64,000 nucleotides of DNA from Alphaproteobacteria bacterium (GCA_002401965.1 NVUR01000001.1:23871-87870); one strand, 5' to 3'. Shown: positions 36,456-46,198, counted from the first letter of the stretch. Translations and numbers: made by a program. Notes: generated by a model from the letters alone, not told the origin.

Positions 36456-37220
36456 TTATAACGAGAAACCTTCACCAAGATAAACGCGGCGCACATCTTC
36501 ATGGTTCACAATATCTTCAGGCAGGCCTTCCATCAAGACCTTACCGTCATGCAGGATGTAGGCACGATCAACAATGCCCAGACAATCACGCACATTATGA
36601 TCGGTAATTAAGACCCCGATACCGCGATCCTTCAAATGCGAAATCAGATTACGAATGTCATTCACCGCGATCGGATCAACCCCCGCAAGCGGTTCATCCA
36701 GCAAGATAAAATCAGGACGCGCCGCCAATGCGCGCGCAATTTCAACGCGTCTACGCTCCCCCCCTGACAGGGCAAGAGCAGGCGTACGGCGCAAATGCGC
36801 GATTTTAAATTCTTCCAGAAGATCTTCCAGCATAAAGCCCTGATCTTCCTTACTAAGGTCTTGCAACTCAATCACCGCACGCAGGTTATCCTCCACCGAA
36901 AGCCCACGGAAAATAGAGGCCTCTTGCGGTAAATATCCAACACCAAGGCGCGAACGACGATACATCGGTAAATCGGTAATATCCTGCCCATCCAGCAATA
37001 TTGCACCGCTATCCGCAGAAATAAGACCGGTTATAATATGAAAGCACGTGGTTTTACCCGCACCATTCGGTCCCAACAAGGCAACCGCTTCGCCACGATT
37101 GATGGTAAGACTCACATCCCGTAATACAGGACGTTTTTTATAAGATTTAGACAAACGTACCGCACTCAACCCCTTAGGGATTGATTTCAAACGTGGTTTT
37201 TTTGGAGTTTTTATTGTCAT
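36456..37220 (-). CDS. lptB: LPS export ABC transporter ATPase LptB
   Basis: ATPase of the LptB2FGC transporter that extracts LPS from the inner membrane. 254 residues: Walker A GPNGAGKT (50-57), signature LSGGE (151-155), Walker B FILLDE (171-176), switch His in VLITDHNVRD. A ~20-residue basic N-terminal extension precedes the domain. lptF and lptG are in the same window at 58143 and 59270. A LysE-family gene separates it from lptA. Confidence 0.96.
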   Translation of the reverse strand: MTIKTPKKPRLKSIPKGLSAVRLSKSYKKRPVLRDVSLTINRGEAVALLGPNGAGKTTCFHIITGLISADSGAILLDGQDITDLPMYRRSRLGVGYLPQEASIFRGLSVEDNLRAVIELQDLSKEDQGFMLEDLLEEFKIAHLRRTPALALSGGERRRVEIARALAARPDFILLDEPLAGVDPIAVNDIRNLISHLKDRGIGVLITDHNVRDCLGIVDRAYILHDGKVLMEGLPEDIVNHEDVRRVYLGEGFSL

Positions 37221-37232
37221 TTAATACTCTAC

Positions 37233-37865
37233 CTACCTAAACAGGGCTAATTTTACCCCAAGACCGATCATCAGTCCACCACATAGACGCTCTACCCAGT
37301 GGATCACATTCATGAACCTTCTTTTAATGGACGTATTTGTCAAAATAATGGCAAGCCCCGTAAACCACAAAAATTCTACGCAAACAGGCGTAAATCCGTA
37401 CAGCATTTGCACCGAAAACGACATAGAAGGATGAATAAATTGCGCAAAGACAGCCGTAAAAAATACAACGGCCTTCGGATTCAACAAATTCATTAAAAAA
37501 CCATGCAAGACGGCCTGTTTCACCGTTATTGCCTTCACATGTCCTTCATCCGCTTTCACGACCACACATTTTCCGCCAGTTCGTAAAGACTTAACACCAA
37601 CGTAAATCAAATACCCCGCGCCACCATATTTAATCACATTAAACAGCAACACCGATTTCGTAATCAAAAACGCAATACCGCCCAACACCAAAACAACATG
37701 CGCCATCACCCCCAGCGCTAAACCCAAGGCCGTTGCAATACTAATATTTCGGTCATAAACCATCGCATTACGCACCAAGGCAACAAACGCTGGTCCCGGT
37801 GACATCACCACCGCGATATCAACAATTAAAAACAACATCCATGCCCAAAAAATTTCCATGCTCAT
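37233..37865 (-). CDS. LysE-family (RhtB-like) amino-acid exporter
   Basis: 210 residues, about six membrane helices, with the family start pattern VVMSPGPAFVALVRNAM and LGLALGVMAHVVLVLGG, and FLMNLLNPKAVVFF in the middle. This family exports amino acids or derivatives; the substrate cannot be told. It sits inside the lpt operon, 3 bp after lptA and 12 bp before lptB, so it must be cotranscribed with LPS export genes. The insertion is atypical. Confidence 0.88.
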   Translation of the reverse strand: MSMEIFWAWMLFLIVDIAVVMSPGPAFVALVRNAMVYDRNISIATALGLALGVMAHVVLVLGGIAFLITKSVLLFNVIKYGGAGYLIYVGVKSLRTGGKCVVVKADEGHVKAITVKQAVLHGFLMNLLNPKAVVFFTAVFAQFIHPSMSFSVQMLYGFTPVCVEFLWFTGLAIILTNTSIKRRFMNVIHWVERLCGGLMIGLGVKLALFR

Positions 37866-37868
37866 TAT

Positions 37869-38708
37869 CTATTCTTTCACAGCTTGCCCAGCGTCAGGAA
37901 CGACCTCAATTTTCGGCTTTGTTTCTGATCCAGGATAGAAAACACCGCGCACACGTCCAGTTCCCCCCGTACCACCAAATATTTTACTAACATTCGTATC
38001 CAAATTCACCTGCGCGCGATCCCCTTCCAAAACATTAGGCCCGCGCAGAATTTTCACATTATTATGTATTTCTGCGATATTGGTTGCTGCCTGATAAATC
38101 GCCAATTCCCCCGTTAGGATTTCTGTCGGGGTTGTAATAATAACATTTCCAATCGCTTCCAGCGTTTTTAACGTGCGCTTTCCTGTTTTATCTTCCGTAA
38201 AAGTTGCAATCAACTTATCCGCCTCTAATTTATCCCCCAAGCGCACCGCAACCGCTTGCCCAATGGCCTCTAACCTGCCGCTATTCACCCAATATTGAAA
38301 TTTATCACGCGCCGTCACGGTCTGCCCATCGGATATCAAGCGTAAATTACGCCCCGTCATCACGGCGTAGCCTTTATCAACCTTATATGTTGCATGATCG
38401 CCGTATGCTTTGCTCTGCGCCGAAATAATTTGTACATGCCCATCCGCTTGAAGGGTATGAATATCCATACCCTCTCCACCATCACGATATTTTGCCGTTA
38501 ACACATCGGAAATCAAGGTTGTTCCCCCTTGCACCGCATGCACATTTTTCCGCGCCTTGAAATACATTTTGGTTCTGTGCCACTCCAGACTATCATCTGC
38601 AGTAATTTCCAACGGTTCATTACGATCAGGATTCAGTGCGCTTTGCGCCCACCCATGAGATGAAAACATCAAGAACACCAAACAAAAAGAGCATAAGAAC
38701 TTTATCAC
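37869..38708 (-). CDS. lptA: LPS transport periplasmic protein LptA
   Basis: 279 residues: signal peptide (hydrophobic core 4-15, cleavage after SHGWAQ), then an OstA-type beta-jellyroll (LEITADDSLEWHRTKMYFKARKNV; ATYKVDKGYAVMTGRNLRLIS) that forms the LPS bridge. Longer than E. coli LptA by ~95 residues, as in many alphaproteobacteria, with a Pro-rich C-terminus. The start is GTG and overlaps the lptC stop (GTGA). Confidence 0.92.
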   Translation of the reverse strand: MIKFLCSFCLVFLMFSSHGWAQSALNPDRNEPLEITADDSLEWHRTKMYFKARKNVHAVQGGTTLISDVLTAKYRDGGEGMDIHTLQADGHVQIISAQSKAYGDHATYKVDKGYAVMTGRNLRLISDGQTVTARDKFQYWVNSGRLEAIGQAVAVRLGDKLEADKLIATFTEDKTGKRTLKTLEAIGNVIITTPTEILTGELAIYQAATNIAEIHNNVKILRGPNVLEGDRAQVNLDTNVSKIFGGTGGTGRVRGVFYPGSETKPKIEVVPDAGQAVKE

Positions 38709-39391
38709 TGACCAACCCCATCCACACCACTCTCTAAAACCAGCGTCGCAGGCCCGGTAAAGATTATTTCACCCGTATTACCGTCCGCACGAACCCCTTT
38801 GGCACTAATCAAAAGATCCGGCCCCTGCCCCTGCACGTCTTTATCCGACCATGCAAAATTCTGCTTTAAGTCAATATGCGCCTCTTCACTAGACAGAGTA
38901 TAGCCATCTGCATGCTGCATAAACACGCCGCCTTGCAAAAAGAAACGCTCCGTATCTTGTCTGTATGCACCCGTATCAGAATGCACCCTGACCTGAATGC
39001 CATCCTTCATGGTCATAACCCCAATGGGGCGATCCAGCATAATCAAATCCTTGTTCTTTTCCCCCTGAACGGCGCGGTCTGCCGTTATTCTATAGGGTTG
39101 ATTCTTTTTATCCATACTCTCGAATTTCGGATTGAGCAGCTCATTCTTCGCAATATTTTGCATTTGTATTTCCGGCTTATCGCTTTCCATCGGCACAATC
39201 AGCTTATCTTCAACACCTGTGCGAATAAATAAAATAGTGATAATCCCAACAGCCGCCAAAGGAAGCATAAGACGCATAACACGAACAAAGCGCGTATAAC
39301 CAACAGCATTCGCAACATCCACACTCTCACGGCGCGCCAAACGTTCTAAACGTGCTTCGTGATCCGCTATGGCTCTTTCATCATCATCCAT
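38705..39391 (-). CDS. lptC: LPS export system protein LptC
   Basis: 228 residues, bitopic. One membrane helix at about 36-54 after a charged cytoplasmic tail, then a periplasmic jellyroll with YRITADRAVQGEKNKDLIMLD and VRVHSDTGAYRQDTERFFLQGGV. It accepts LPS from LptFG and hands it to LptA. Starts 3 bp after kdsD and overlaps lptA. Confidence 0.93.
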   Translation of the reverse strand: MDDDERAIADHEARLERLARRESVDVANAVGYTRFVRVMRLMLPLAAVGIITILFIRTGVEDKLIVPMESDKPEIQMQNIAKNELLNPKFESMDKKNQPYRITADRAVQGEKNKDLIMLDRPIGVMTMKDGIQVRVHSDTGAYRQDTERFFLQGGVFMQHADGYTLSSEEAHIDLKQNFAWSDKDVQGQGPDLLISAKGVRADGNTGEIIFTGPATLVLESGVDGVGQ

Positions 39392-39394
39392 AGG

Positions 39395-40399
39395 TCACGC
39401 AATACCCGCCTGTAAGCAATCTTGCAAACGGATAATACCGCACACTTTACCGCTATTTGCGTCACCATCTGTCACAATCAAGCTGGTGATATAATGCCCC
39501 GGCACCTTTGTCATCACATCCAAAGCCTCAACCGCCAAAACATCTTTAGAAATCATCCGCGGATTAGACGTCATGATATCCAGCACCGATTTTTGCAGTA
39601 AATCAGGCGCCATGTGGCGTTTTAAATCACCATCCGTCACAATACCCAGCAGTTCCTGCGCCGCATCAAACACCAAAACCATGCCCAAATTTTTCTCCGT
39701 TAAGGCCAGCAAAGCCTCATCCATCAGAACATCACCCGATATGATCGGCAAATCATCACCACTGACCATCAGTTCGGCCACCGTCATTAATTTTTGCCCT
39801 AATTTCCCACCTGGATGGAACACCTTATATTGCTCAGGCGTTAGACCCATGCGATCCAACAACGCAATCGCCAGTGCATCACCAAAGGCAATCATCATCG
39901 TGGTCGAAGTGGTCGGCGCAAGACCATTCGGACAAACCTCACCAACATTGGGCATCAAAAGGCGAATATCGGCGTGACGCGCCAATGTGGATTCAGGGTT
40001 GCTGGTCATCGCAATCAGCGTAATATCGTAACGGCGCGTATAATGAATCAAATCGGACAGCTCCGCATTCTCACCGGAATTAGACAACATCAGCACGACA
40101 TCACGCTCCGTAATCATGCCCATATCACCGTGGCTGGCCTCCCCCGGATGAACAAAGTAGGCCGGCGTACCTGTTGATGCCAGTGTTGCCGCAATTTTGC
40201 GCGCAACATGTCCGCTTTTCCCGATACCAGCAATAATTAACCTGCCCGCACCCTTCTGCATATTTTTCATTTCATGCACAGCCTCAACAGCCTTATGGAA
40301 CTCTTCATCCACCGTATCGGCCAACATTTGCAAGGCTTTCGCCTCCGTCATCAAGACATGCACGGCGCATTTAATATCTGTTTTCGTATCAGTTGCCAA
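39395..40399 (-). CDS. kdsD: Arabinose-5-phosphate isomerase KdsD (KpsF/GutQ family)
   Basis: Makes arabinose-5-phosphate for Kdo synthesis. 334 residues: SIS domain (~40-185; GIGKSGHVARKIAATLASTGTP, LMLSNSGENAEL, and SSTTMMIAFGDALA with TTSTT in place of the usual TTSTT core) followed by two CBS domains. The start is TTG with AAGG 9 bases upstream; the next in-frame ATG (40354) would cut into the N-terminal helix. Lies between rnd and lptC as usual. Confidence 0.95.
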   Translation of the reverse strand: MATDTKTDIKCAVHVLMTEAKALQMLADTVDEEFHKAVEAVHEMKNMQKGAGRLIIAGIGKSGHVARKIAATLASTGTPAYFVHPGEASHGDMGMITERDVVLMLSNSGENAELSDLIHYTRRYDITLIAMTSNPESTLARHADIRLLMPNVGEVCPNGLAPTTSTTMMIAFGDALAIALLDRMGLTPEQYKVFHPGGKLGQKLMTVAELMVSGDDLPIISGDVLMDEALLALTEKNLGMVLVFDAAQELLGIVTDGDLKRHMAPDLLQKSVLDIMTSNPRMISKDVLAVEALDVMTKVPGHYITSLIVTDGDANSGKVCGIIRLQDCLQAGIA

Positions 40400-40429
40400 A
40401 ATATCTGCCTTACTTAAATTTAAGTTATT

Positions 40430-41038
40430 TTAATGTTCGAAAATATCATCAGGCCAACCCTTAAGATCCAAAGCCGTACGTGTTGCCATAAACTCAAAGC
40501 AACTCTGCGCCAAATCGACACGCCCCTCGCGCTCCAACATTTTATTCAATTGCGCACGCAACTTATGCAGATAATAAACATCACTGGCGGCATAGCTGAT
40601 TTGCTCCGGCGTTAATTCTTCCGCGCCCCAATCCGATGATTGTTGTTGCTTACTGATATCCACGCCCAGCAATTCACGGCAAATATTTTTCAATCCATGC
40701 CTATCCGTATAAGTACGCACCAATTTCGAAGCAATCTTCGTACAATAAATATTCGGACAATCAACGCCCAAATATTCCTTCATCACCGCAACATCAAAAC
40801 GCGCAAAATGAAATAATTTCAAAATATCGGGATTTGATACAAGTTTTTTCAAATTCGGCGCATCAAAAGACGGATCCAACATCTGCACCAAATGGGCATT
40901 CCCGTCCCCACTTGAAAGCTGCACAAGGCACAGCCTGTCACGCCCAGGCTTCAGCCCCATAGTTTCGGTGTCAATGGCAACGACTGCGCCTAAATCCAAG
41001 CCATCAGGCAAATCATTTTTATGAAGGGTAACGCTCAT
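40430..41038 (-). CDS. RNase D-like 3'-5' exonuclease (short form)
   Basis: 202 residues, only the DEDD exonuclease domain: AIDTETMGL (Asp-Glu), a middle Asp in FHFARFDVAVM, and the Tyr/Asp pair in ISYAASDVYYLHKL. It lacks the HRDC domains of full RNase D. Such short RND-type nucleases precede kdsD in many alphaproteobacteria and likely trim tRNA or other RNA 3' ends. GGAT lies before the ATG. Confidence 0.92.
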   Translation of the reverse strand: MSVTLHKNDLPDGLDLGAVVAIDTETMGLKPGRDRLCLVQLSSGDGNAHLVQMLDPSFDAPNLKKLVSNPDILKLFHFARFDVAVMKEYLGVDCPNIYCTKIASKLVRTYTDRHGLKNICRELLGVDISKQQQSSDWGAEELTPEQISYAASDVYYLHKLRAQLNKMLEREGRVDLAQSCFEFMATRTALDLKGWPDDIFEH

Positions 41039-41239
41039 TTTTAAATCCTCAAACTCTGTAAAAGTCCTGCATCTTAACCGAGATAAATCATCAAATAAAG
41101 GCTCGATTCACCACATATTGATAAAGACTCCTAATTTATTAGTTTTTTTTTAACAGTTTTTTGGGCATTATCATCATAATAGACATGCACCAAACATCGC
41201 GTGCGTGTTTTTCACAAAGATACGAGCAAGGCAATAACA

Positions 41240-42055
41240 ATGAAAATTCTGGTTATCGATAGAGAAGATATCACCGCGCAACTCATGATGAATCGCCTGG
41301 AACCTCTGGGACATAAGATCACATTAGAACCGGTTAAGAACAATGCCATTGAACGCTTGGCATCAGAAAATTACGATATGATTTTCATTGACCCTGCCCC
41401 CTTAACCAGTGCCAGACCGCTGATCCTGAATTTAAGGCGCGCCGCCAGAAATTACCCCTATATCGTGCAGATGAGCCCCGAAGCTCTGCAATTAGAGGCC
41501 ATACAATCAGGCGCGAACGACGCCATAGCCAAACCTATTGACCCTGAAATCCTTGATACAGTCGTCAGTAATGCAAAATATCTGACAACACTCATCAATC
41601 GTGTGGGCGATGACAGCGAGGATTTCCCAAGTGCAGGCGGTATTATCGCAAAATCGGCCTTCAACCAGCTGTTCCTTTCTGCCATTGATCGTGCAGATCG
41701 TTACGGCGAGCGTACATTTATTGTCTTTATCGGTATTACAAACTATCAGGCGATTTACGAAGCAGAAGGTCCTTACGCCGCAGATTACGCCGTTGCGAAA
41801 TTATCACAATACCTTGTACGTCTCCGCAGACAATCCGATATTATCGCGCAAACAGAGCGATTCGAATATGCGTTATTATTACAAAGACCTCTCTATGAAA
41901 CTGAGCCAAATGAAGCCGCGAATCGTTTCGCTGAAGCCATTAATGGCTTTGATGATTTGTTCAAATCTGATGGCCTAATTCCCGAGGCCGAGGTCAAACT
42001 TGTTGACGTTCCCGTTGGATCACGCATCATCGAACACCGCATCACCAAAGACTAA
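41240..42055 (+). CDS. Receiver plus degenerate GGDEF-like domain protein
   Basis: 271 residues from the ATG at 41240 (AAGG upstream; an in-frame start at 41201 adds 13 unlikely residues). Receiver domain: phospho-acceptor Asp in MIFIDPAP and Lys in AIAKPID. The second half resembles a GGDEF fold (AFNQLFLSAIDRADRYGERTFIVFIGI; YAVAKLSQYLVRLRRQSDIIAQ), but at the GGDEF site it reads TERFEYALLL, so no cyclase activity is expected. Probably a phosphorylation- or nucleotide-responsive regulator. It precedes the polysaccharide export set by 160 bp. Confidence 0.75.
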   Translation: MKILVIDREDITAQLMMNRLEPLGHKITLEPVKNNAIERLASENYDMIFIDPAPLTSARPLILNLRRAARNYPYIVQMSPEALQLEAIQSGANDAIAKPIDPEILDTVVSNAKYLTTLINRVGDDSEDFPSAGGIIAKSAFNQLFLSAIDRADRYGERTFIVFIGITNYQAIYEAEGPYAADYAVAKLSQYLVRLRRQSDIIAQTERFEYALLLQRPLYETEPNEAANRFAEAINGFDDLFKSDGLIPEAEVKLVDVPVGSRIIEHRITKD

Positions 42056-42214
42056 ATTTCTAAAATACAGGTCAGCGCGTATCTGAATTTGTTTTTTCAC
42101 TGTAGAAAACGAAACGGTTTTTACTTATACACACCCTTGCCCCCTGTGGATAAAAGGAGTATGGTACGCGTATAATATTCTGATTATAACCCCTGTGTGT
42201 TTTAGTGAAAATCA

Positions 42215-42799
42215 ATGTTTTTCAAAACGTTAGACGTAAGAAATATCCTGTTATTCCTTACCTTGGCTGGCTTCCCCGCTTGCCATGCGCTTGCCCATGA
42301 GGCCGATTTACAAAACAGCAAAGACCATATTTTTTCCACAGGTGAAAAAATCCATATTACTGTATTAAACGAAGACGATTTAACAAAAAACTATGAAATA
42401 GATGACGCAGGTATGATCCTGATGCCCTTGCTTGGGAAGGTTCATGTTGCAGGTCTCAGACCATCAAAAGTTGAGATGTTTTTGACCCAATATTTACAAG
42501 ATGGCTACATTCTTCATCCCGTCATTTCCGTCAATGCGCCGTCCGTCCCCCCCCTACAATCCAGAAGTTTTTATATATTAGGAGAGGTTGAAAATCCCGG
42601 ACGTTACACCATACCCGAAGATAATTTAAACCTGCTTAACGCCGTGGCACTCGCAGGTGGATTTACATATCGCGCCAATAAAGAAGAATTCGAAATTATG
42701 CGAAATAAAGGCGAACAAAAACACCACACCAAAAATAATTCTGCAAAAGCAGCATTACGACCTGGCGACCTCATTATCGTAAGGGAGCGTTTTTTCTAA
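42215..42799 (+). CDS. Polysaccharide export protein (Wza/GumB-like)
   Basis: 194 residues: signal peptide (core ~10-20, likely cleaved after CHALA), then the Poly_export domain (GEKIHITVLNEDDLTKNYEIDDAG...PLLGKVHVAGL) and one SLBB domain (FYILGEVENPGRYTI...LLNAVALAGGF). Short compared with Wza and without the outer-membrane helix, as in GumB. No lipobox. TATAAT at 42171-42176 may be its -10, though no good -35 is seen. First gene of a four-gene set. Confidence 0.9.
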   Translation: MFFKTLDVRNILLFLTLAGFPACHALAHEADLQNSKDHIFSTGEKIHITVLNEDDLTKNYEIDDAGMILMPLLGKVHVAGLRPSKVEMFLTQYLQDGYILHPVISVNAPSVPPLQSRSFYILGEVENPGRYTIPEDNLNLLNAVALAGGFTYRANKEEFEIMRNKGEQKHHTKNNSAKAALRPGDLIIVRERFF

Positions 42800-42818
42800 T
42801 CCAAAATTCGATACCCTC

Positions 42819-44813
42819 ATGAAACAAGACCTCAATAAAATACACACGCCCAGCACGCTGCAAAATATAACCCATATATTACGCCGACGGAAAATGCTGA
42901 TATTCAGCATCACATTTCTGGGGTTTTCAGTATCAGCCTTTATCGCACAGAAACTAGAGCCCGTTTACACCGCCAACGCACAATTGGTGTTTGAAGGGCA
43001 AAACCCCACCTTCATCAAAACACAAGCAGCCTTTATCGGTTCTCCGCGCATTGCACAAGCGGTCATCCGTGATATCGGCATTGAAAATTTATCAAACAAC
43101 CCAAAAATAAAAGATATAGAGCCAATTATAACGCGCTTCCAAACGCGCTTTTCATCGACACTCATACCAAACTCATACCTTTTGGACTTAGAATACAGCC
43201 ACCACAGTCCCTACATCGCCGCCAGAATTCTAAACACAATTATGGACCATTACCTTGATGGTCAAACATCACAAAGCGCACACGATTCCGAAAGTGTAAA
43301 AACCCTCGCGCGACTACGAAAAAACGTTGAAACGACACTTGATACGCTTGAAAATTTCAAAAACTACGCCGATAAAGAAGAAATCCTTAATATTGAACCA
43401 ACCGAAGAACACAAAGAAGCACAACTGGAATACGCAAAAGCCAAGAGTAAAGTTGACTTCTTCATGGATCAAAGCGGTACAATCACCCTCAACCACAATT
43501 CACCAGATATTCTAAACTCTAAAACAATACAAAAACTCAACTTAAAGCGCGTACAAATAGAGCAGGAGCTAAAAACCCTTTCCTATCGCTATGGTCCAAA
43601 ACACCCAGAAATCATAGATCTTACCGCACAATTTTCCACAATCCATATGCAACTCAACCACGAAAAACACGCGATTATGACCGCCGTCAAGGCGCAATAT
43701 GACCTTGCTTTGACACAATTTCAAACATTGAACAATCCTCAAATTATTCCCCCCTTCGGCTACAAGACAGAGACGAAAAACAAATTCAATCACCTCAAGG
43801 AACAAGCCAAATACGCCTTAAAGCTCTACACAGAATACGAAAATCTGCATAAAGCACAACCAATGCACACTGTTGCATCCATATTAAAACAAGCCAGAGT
43901 TCCCTACGCGCCTTCCTCACCAAATAAAGGCAAAATATTATTGCTCGGCACGCTGCTGTCATTCATATGCGGTGCACTCATCACTCTGTTAATCGAAACA
44001 ACCCGCAACAATTTCTTAAGTGGCAAGCAATTAGAAGAATATTTGAACCTCCCATGCTACGCGCTGATCCCCAAGGTAAAGAAAGATAAAGATAAGCCCT
44101 CCGCCGACTACGTCATGGATCACCCTGCCTCAAACATTGCCGAATCAGTACGCGCCCTACGCCTTGTTTTAAAACTACGCGCCGATGCCGATAAAGGCGC
44201 AGGCACACAAGACAGCAAAGTCATCACCATCACCTCCTCCTTCCCCAATGAAGGCAAAACAACCCTAGCCTCATGGATGGCACGACTGGCCGCAAAATCG
44301 GGCGAGCGCGTTATTTTAATTGATGCCGATTTGCGCCGCCCCAGTATTCACAAAAACTTCGGACAACAAAACACATTATCTCTGGTCGAATATCTGGGCG
44401 GCCATAACAAGTTGGAAGAAATCATCAACACAAATGACACCTCCGGTCTGCACATTATCTATGGCAGATCCGTCCCGAACAGCGCACTTGACCTGATCTC
44501 TTCCGATAAGATGGAGCAACTCGTACGCTCTCTACGCAAAGCCTATGACCTTATTATCATAGACTCGCCCGCCTGCATGGCCGCATCAGATGCCCGCGCT
44601 TTAGAGAAACTATCCGACCAACTCCTCTATATTGTGCTGTGGAACAAGACACCGCGCGAAGTTGTCCACAATGGAATTTCACAATTCACCCAATTTGGAA
44701 ATGCACGCATTGCAACGGTCTTAAGCAATATAGACCTTAAAAAACACGTACAATTCGGCTATGGAAACGCGATCAACGACTATAGCAACTATAAAGAGTG
44801 TCCCGCCCTCTAA
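42819..44813 (+). CDS. Wzc-like polysaccharide co-polymerase / BY-kinase
   Basis: 664 residues: Wzz domain with TM1 (~28-45), a long periplasmic coiled-coil region (~130-330), TM2 (~375-395), then a cytoplasmic ATPase with SSFPNEGKTT (Lys480), VILIDADLRRP and DLIIIDSPA. The last 25 residues carry a Tyr cluster (FGYGNAINDYSNYKE), the usual autophosphorylation site. It controls polymer length and export with the Wza-like protein 19 bp upstream. AT-rich, Asn/Lys/His-rich in the periplasmic part. Confidence 0.93.
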   Translation: MKQDLNKIHTPSTLQNITHILRRRKMLIFSITFLGFSVSAFIAQKLEPVYTANAQLVFEGQNPTFIKTQAAFIGSPRIAQAVIRDIGIENLSNNPKIKDIEPIITRFQTRFSSTLIPNSYLLDLEYSHHSPYIAARILNTIMDHYLDGQTSQSAHDSESVKTLARLRKNVETTLDTLENFKNYADKEEILNIEPTEEHKEAQLEYAKAKSKVDFFMDQSGTITLNHNSPDILNSKTIQKLNLKRVQIEQELKTLSYRYGPKHPEIIDLTAQFSTIHMQLNHEKHAIMTAVKAQYDLALTQFQTLNNPQIIPPFGYKTETKNKFNHLKEQAKYALKLYTEYENLHKAQPMHTVASILKQARVPYAPSSPNKGKILLLGTLLSFICGALITLLIETTRNNFLSGKQLEEYLNLPCYALIPKVKKDKDKPSADYVMDHPASNIAESVRALRLVLKLRADADKGAGTQDSKVITITSSFPNEGKTTLASWMARLAAKSGERVILIDADLRRPSIHKNFGQQNTLSLVEYLGGHNKLEEIINTNDTSGLHIIYGRSVPNSALDLISSDKMEQLVRSLRKAYDLIIIDSPACMAASDARALEKLSDQLLYIVLWNKTPREVVHNGISQFTQFGNARIATVLSNIDLKKHVQFGYGNAINDYSNYKECPAL

Positions 44814-44834
44814 AAATCCAATATTATAGAAGCC

Positions 44835-45080
44835 ATGCGAATCAGAGACTCTATTTCTGCGCGGCGCAACACATTGCTTTCCATTGCTTTGTTTTCTTGC
44901 TTCCAAATCACCTTAGGCGTTTTCCTTATTATGGGACACGGCTCTGCTGTTATGCAACCACGACAAAACGTACAAACGCACAACACAACATTCGCCTTTA
45001 AGAACATCAAGAACACCGACTTTTTATCAAATGAGTTAAAACTCGCCAGTATGAACACGCGCACGACACACACGGATTAA
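44835..45080 (+). CDS. Small single-pass membrane protein in the export cluster
   Basis: 81 residues: basic N-terminus (RIRDSISARRN), one hydrophobic segment at ~14-35 and a polar Thr/Asn-rich tail probably outside the cytoplasm. 21 bp after the BY-kinase gene and 5 bp before the next, so the same operon. The ribosome site is weak. No family recognised. Confidence 0.55.
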   Translation: MRIRDSISARRNTLLSIALFSCFQITLGVFLIMGHGSAVMQPRQNVQTHNTTFAFKNIKNTDFLSNELKLASMNTRTTHTD

Positions 45081-45085
45081 TCAAA

Positions 45086-45958
45086 GTGATCTCTTACTAC
45101 ACATCAAAACATCCGGGATTATTTCTGTATCTGAGCCTTATAACGCTCAGCGTCTTCACGTTTCTGTTCCTCGAAGCCAACACACAACAAATCGGCATAC
45201 TTTCAATTTTATGGGGTGGTTTTGTTTTTATGCGTACACTTTCACTCTATGAGGTCAGTGAACGCTTTGCCCCCTTCGCAAAAACAAGCGGCGCATCCAA
45301 AAACACCAACCGAAAAAGCTCGGCCCTACCGCATGATTTAATGCACCGCATGAGCGGACAAAACCACATGAGCCGCGGTCTGTTCGCCATGAACGCGACA
45401 CATGAACGCACCGGTCTATGGTTCGTACTGGGGCTGGCTTACGTCGCATATCATCTTTATCTGTCCAAATACGCCATGCCCATAGATATACTGGTTCAAA
45501 ACCTATCCATCTTCTTTATGATCGGCGCAGCATTTTGGGCGGGACAAACCTACGCCTACAGTCATACAGCATCAAAGCTACTGATCGTGGTGTGCAGCCT
45601 CCTCTTCGGATTGACCCTCTTCACGATCGGCGATGCGACAACACATCATATCTATAATACCCTGACCTTATCGAACCTAATATCCTACAGCAACGATGCC
45701 TCCACCCCACTACTTGCCGCCCTAATCCTCTACAGCGCAATCATACTACTCTATTCCTGCACATATGGATTAAGTTACAGCATCAATGCCTGTATCGGTC
45801 TGATCCTAATCAGCCTTTTAGTAATTTGCGGTGTAACCTTTGAACAAACATCACAAAACATCGCCCTTTGGATATCAGGGTGGAGCTTACTCTCCGTCTT
45901 CTGGATTAAATCATATTCCCATACACGCAAAGTTTATGCTCTGTATCAATGTGAATAA
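45086..45958 (+). CDS. Polytopic membrane protein of the export cluster
   Basis: 290 residues, GTG start, 5 bp after the small membrane gene. Two N-terminal helices, a ~50-residue polar loop (FAPFAKTSGASKNTNRKSS...), then about six more helices; a final Arg/Tyr-rich tail. No Wzx, Wzy or glycosyltransferase signature seen, and I do not recognise the family. Position suggests a role in polymer export or modification. Confidence 0.65.
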   Translation: MISYYTSKHPGLFLYLSLITLSVFTFLFLEANTQQIGILSILWGGFVFMRTLSLYEVSERFAPFAKTSGASKNTNRKSSALPHDLMHRMSGQNHMSRGLFAMNATHERTGLWFVLGLAYVAYHLYLSKYAMPIDILVQNLSIFFMIGAAFWAGQTYAYSHTASKLLIVVCSLLFGLTLFTIGDATTHHIYNTLTLSNLISYSNDASTPLLAALILYSAIILLYSCTYGLSYSINACIGLILISLLVICGVTFEQTSQNIALWISGWSLLSVFWIKSYSHTRKVYALYQCE

Positions 45959-46085
45959 GAATACCCCTTGCTTTTACAGGTATATTTTCCTATAATATCC
46001 AAATAGGAACAAGTGAGAGAAGCCCGCCAAAAAGAAAAAATTCCACGAACAAACTATTAAGAATAACGAAATGACAAGAGACATC

Positions 46086-46114
46086 TTGACATGTAAGGAA
46101 AATAATCCTATATT
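46086..46114 (+). promoter_or_regulatory. Consensus sigma70 promoter of the orphan phage-like gene
   Basis: TTGACA (46086-46091), 17 bp, TATATT (46109-46114). Predicted start near 46121, only ~25 nt before the leader hairpin. Confidence 0.65.
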
Positions 46115-46145
46115 GTTCTCATAAACACCCAAAAACCATATTTTT

Positions 46146-46172
46146 AACCTCGCTCTTTTGCGGGGTTTTTTA
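46146..46172 (+). terminator. Leader terminator (possible attenuator)
   Basis: AACCTCGC / GCGGGGTT stem with a 6-base loop, then TTTTTTATTTTT. It lies between the promoter at 46086 and the AAAGGAG ribosome site of the 46199 gene, so it can stop transcripts after ~50 nt; it also could end the export operon. Confidence 0.7.
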
Positions 46173-46198
46173 TTTTTACTTAAAGGAGATCAAAAGAT

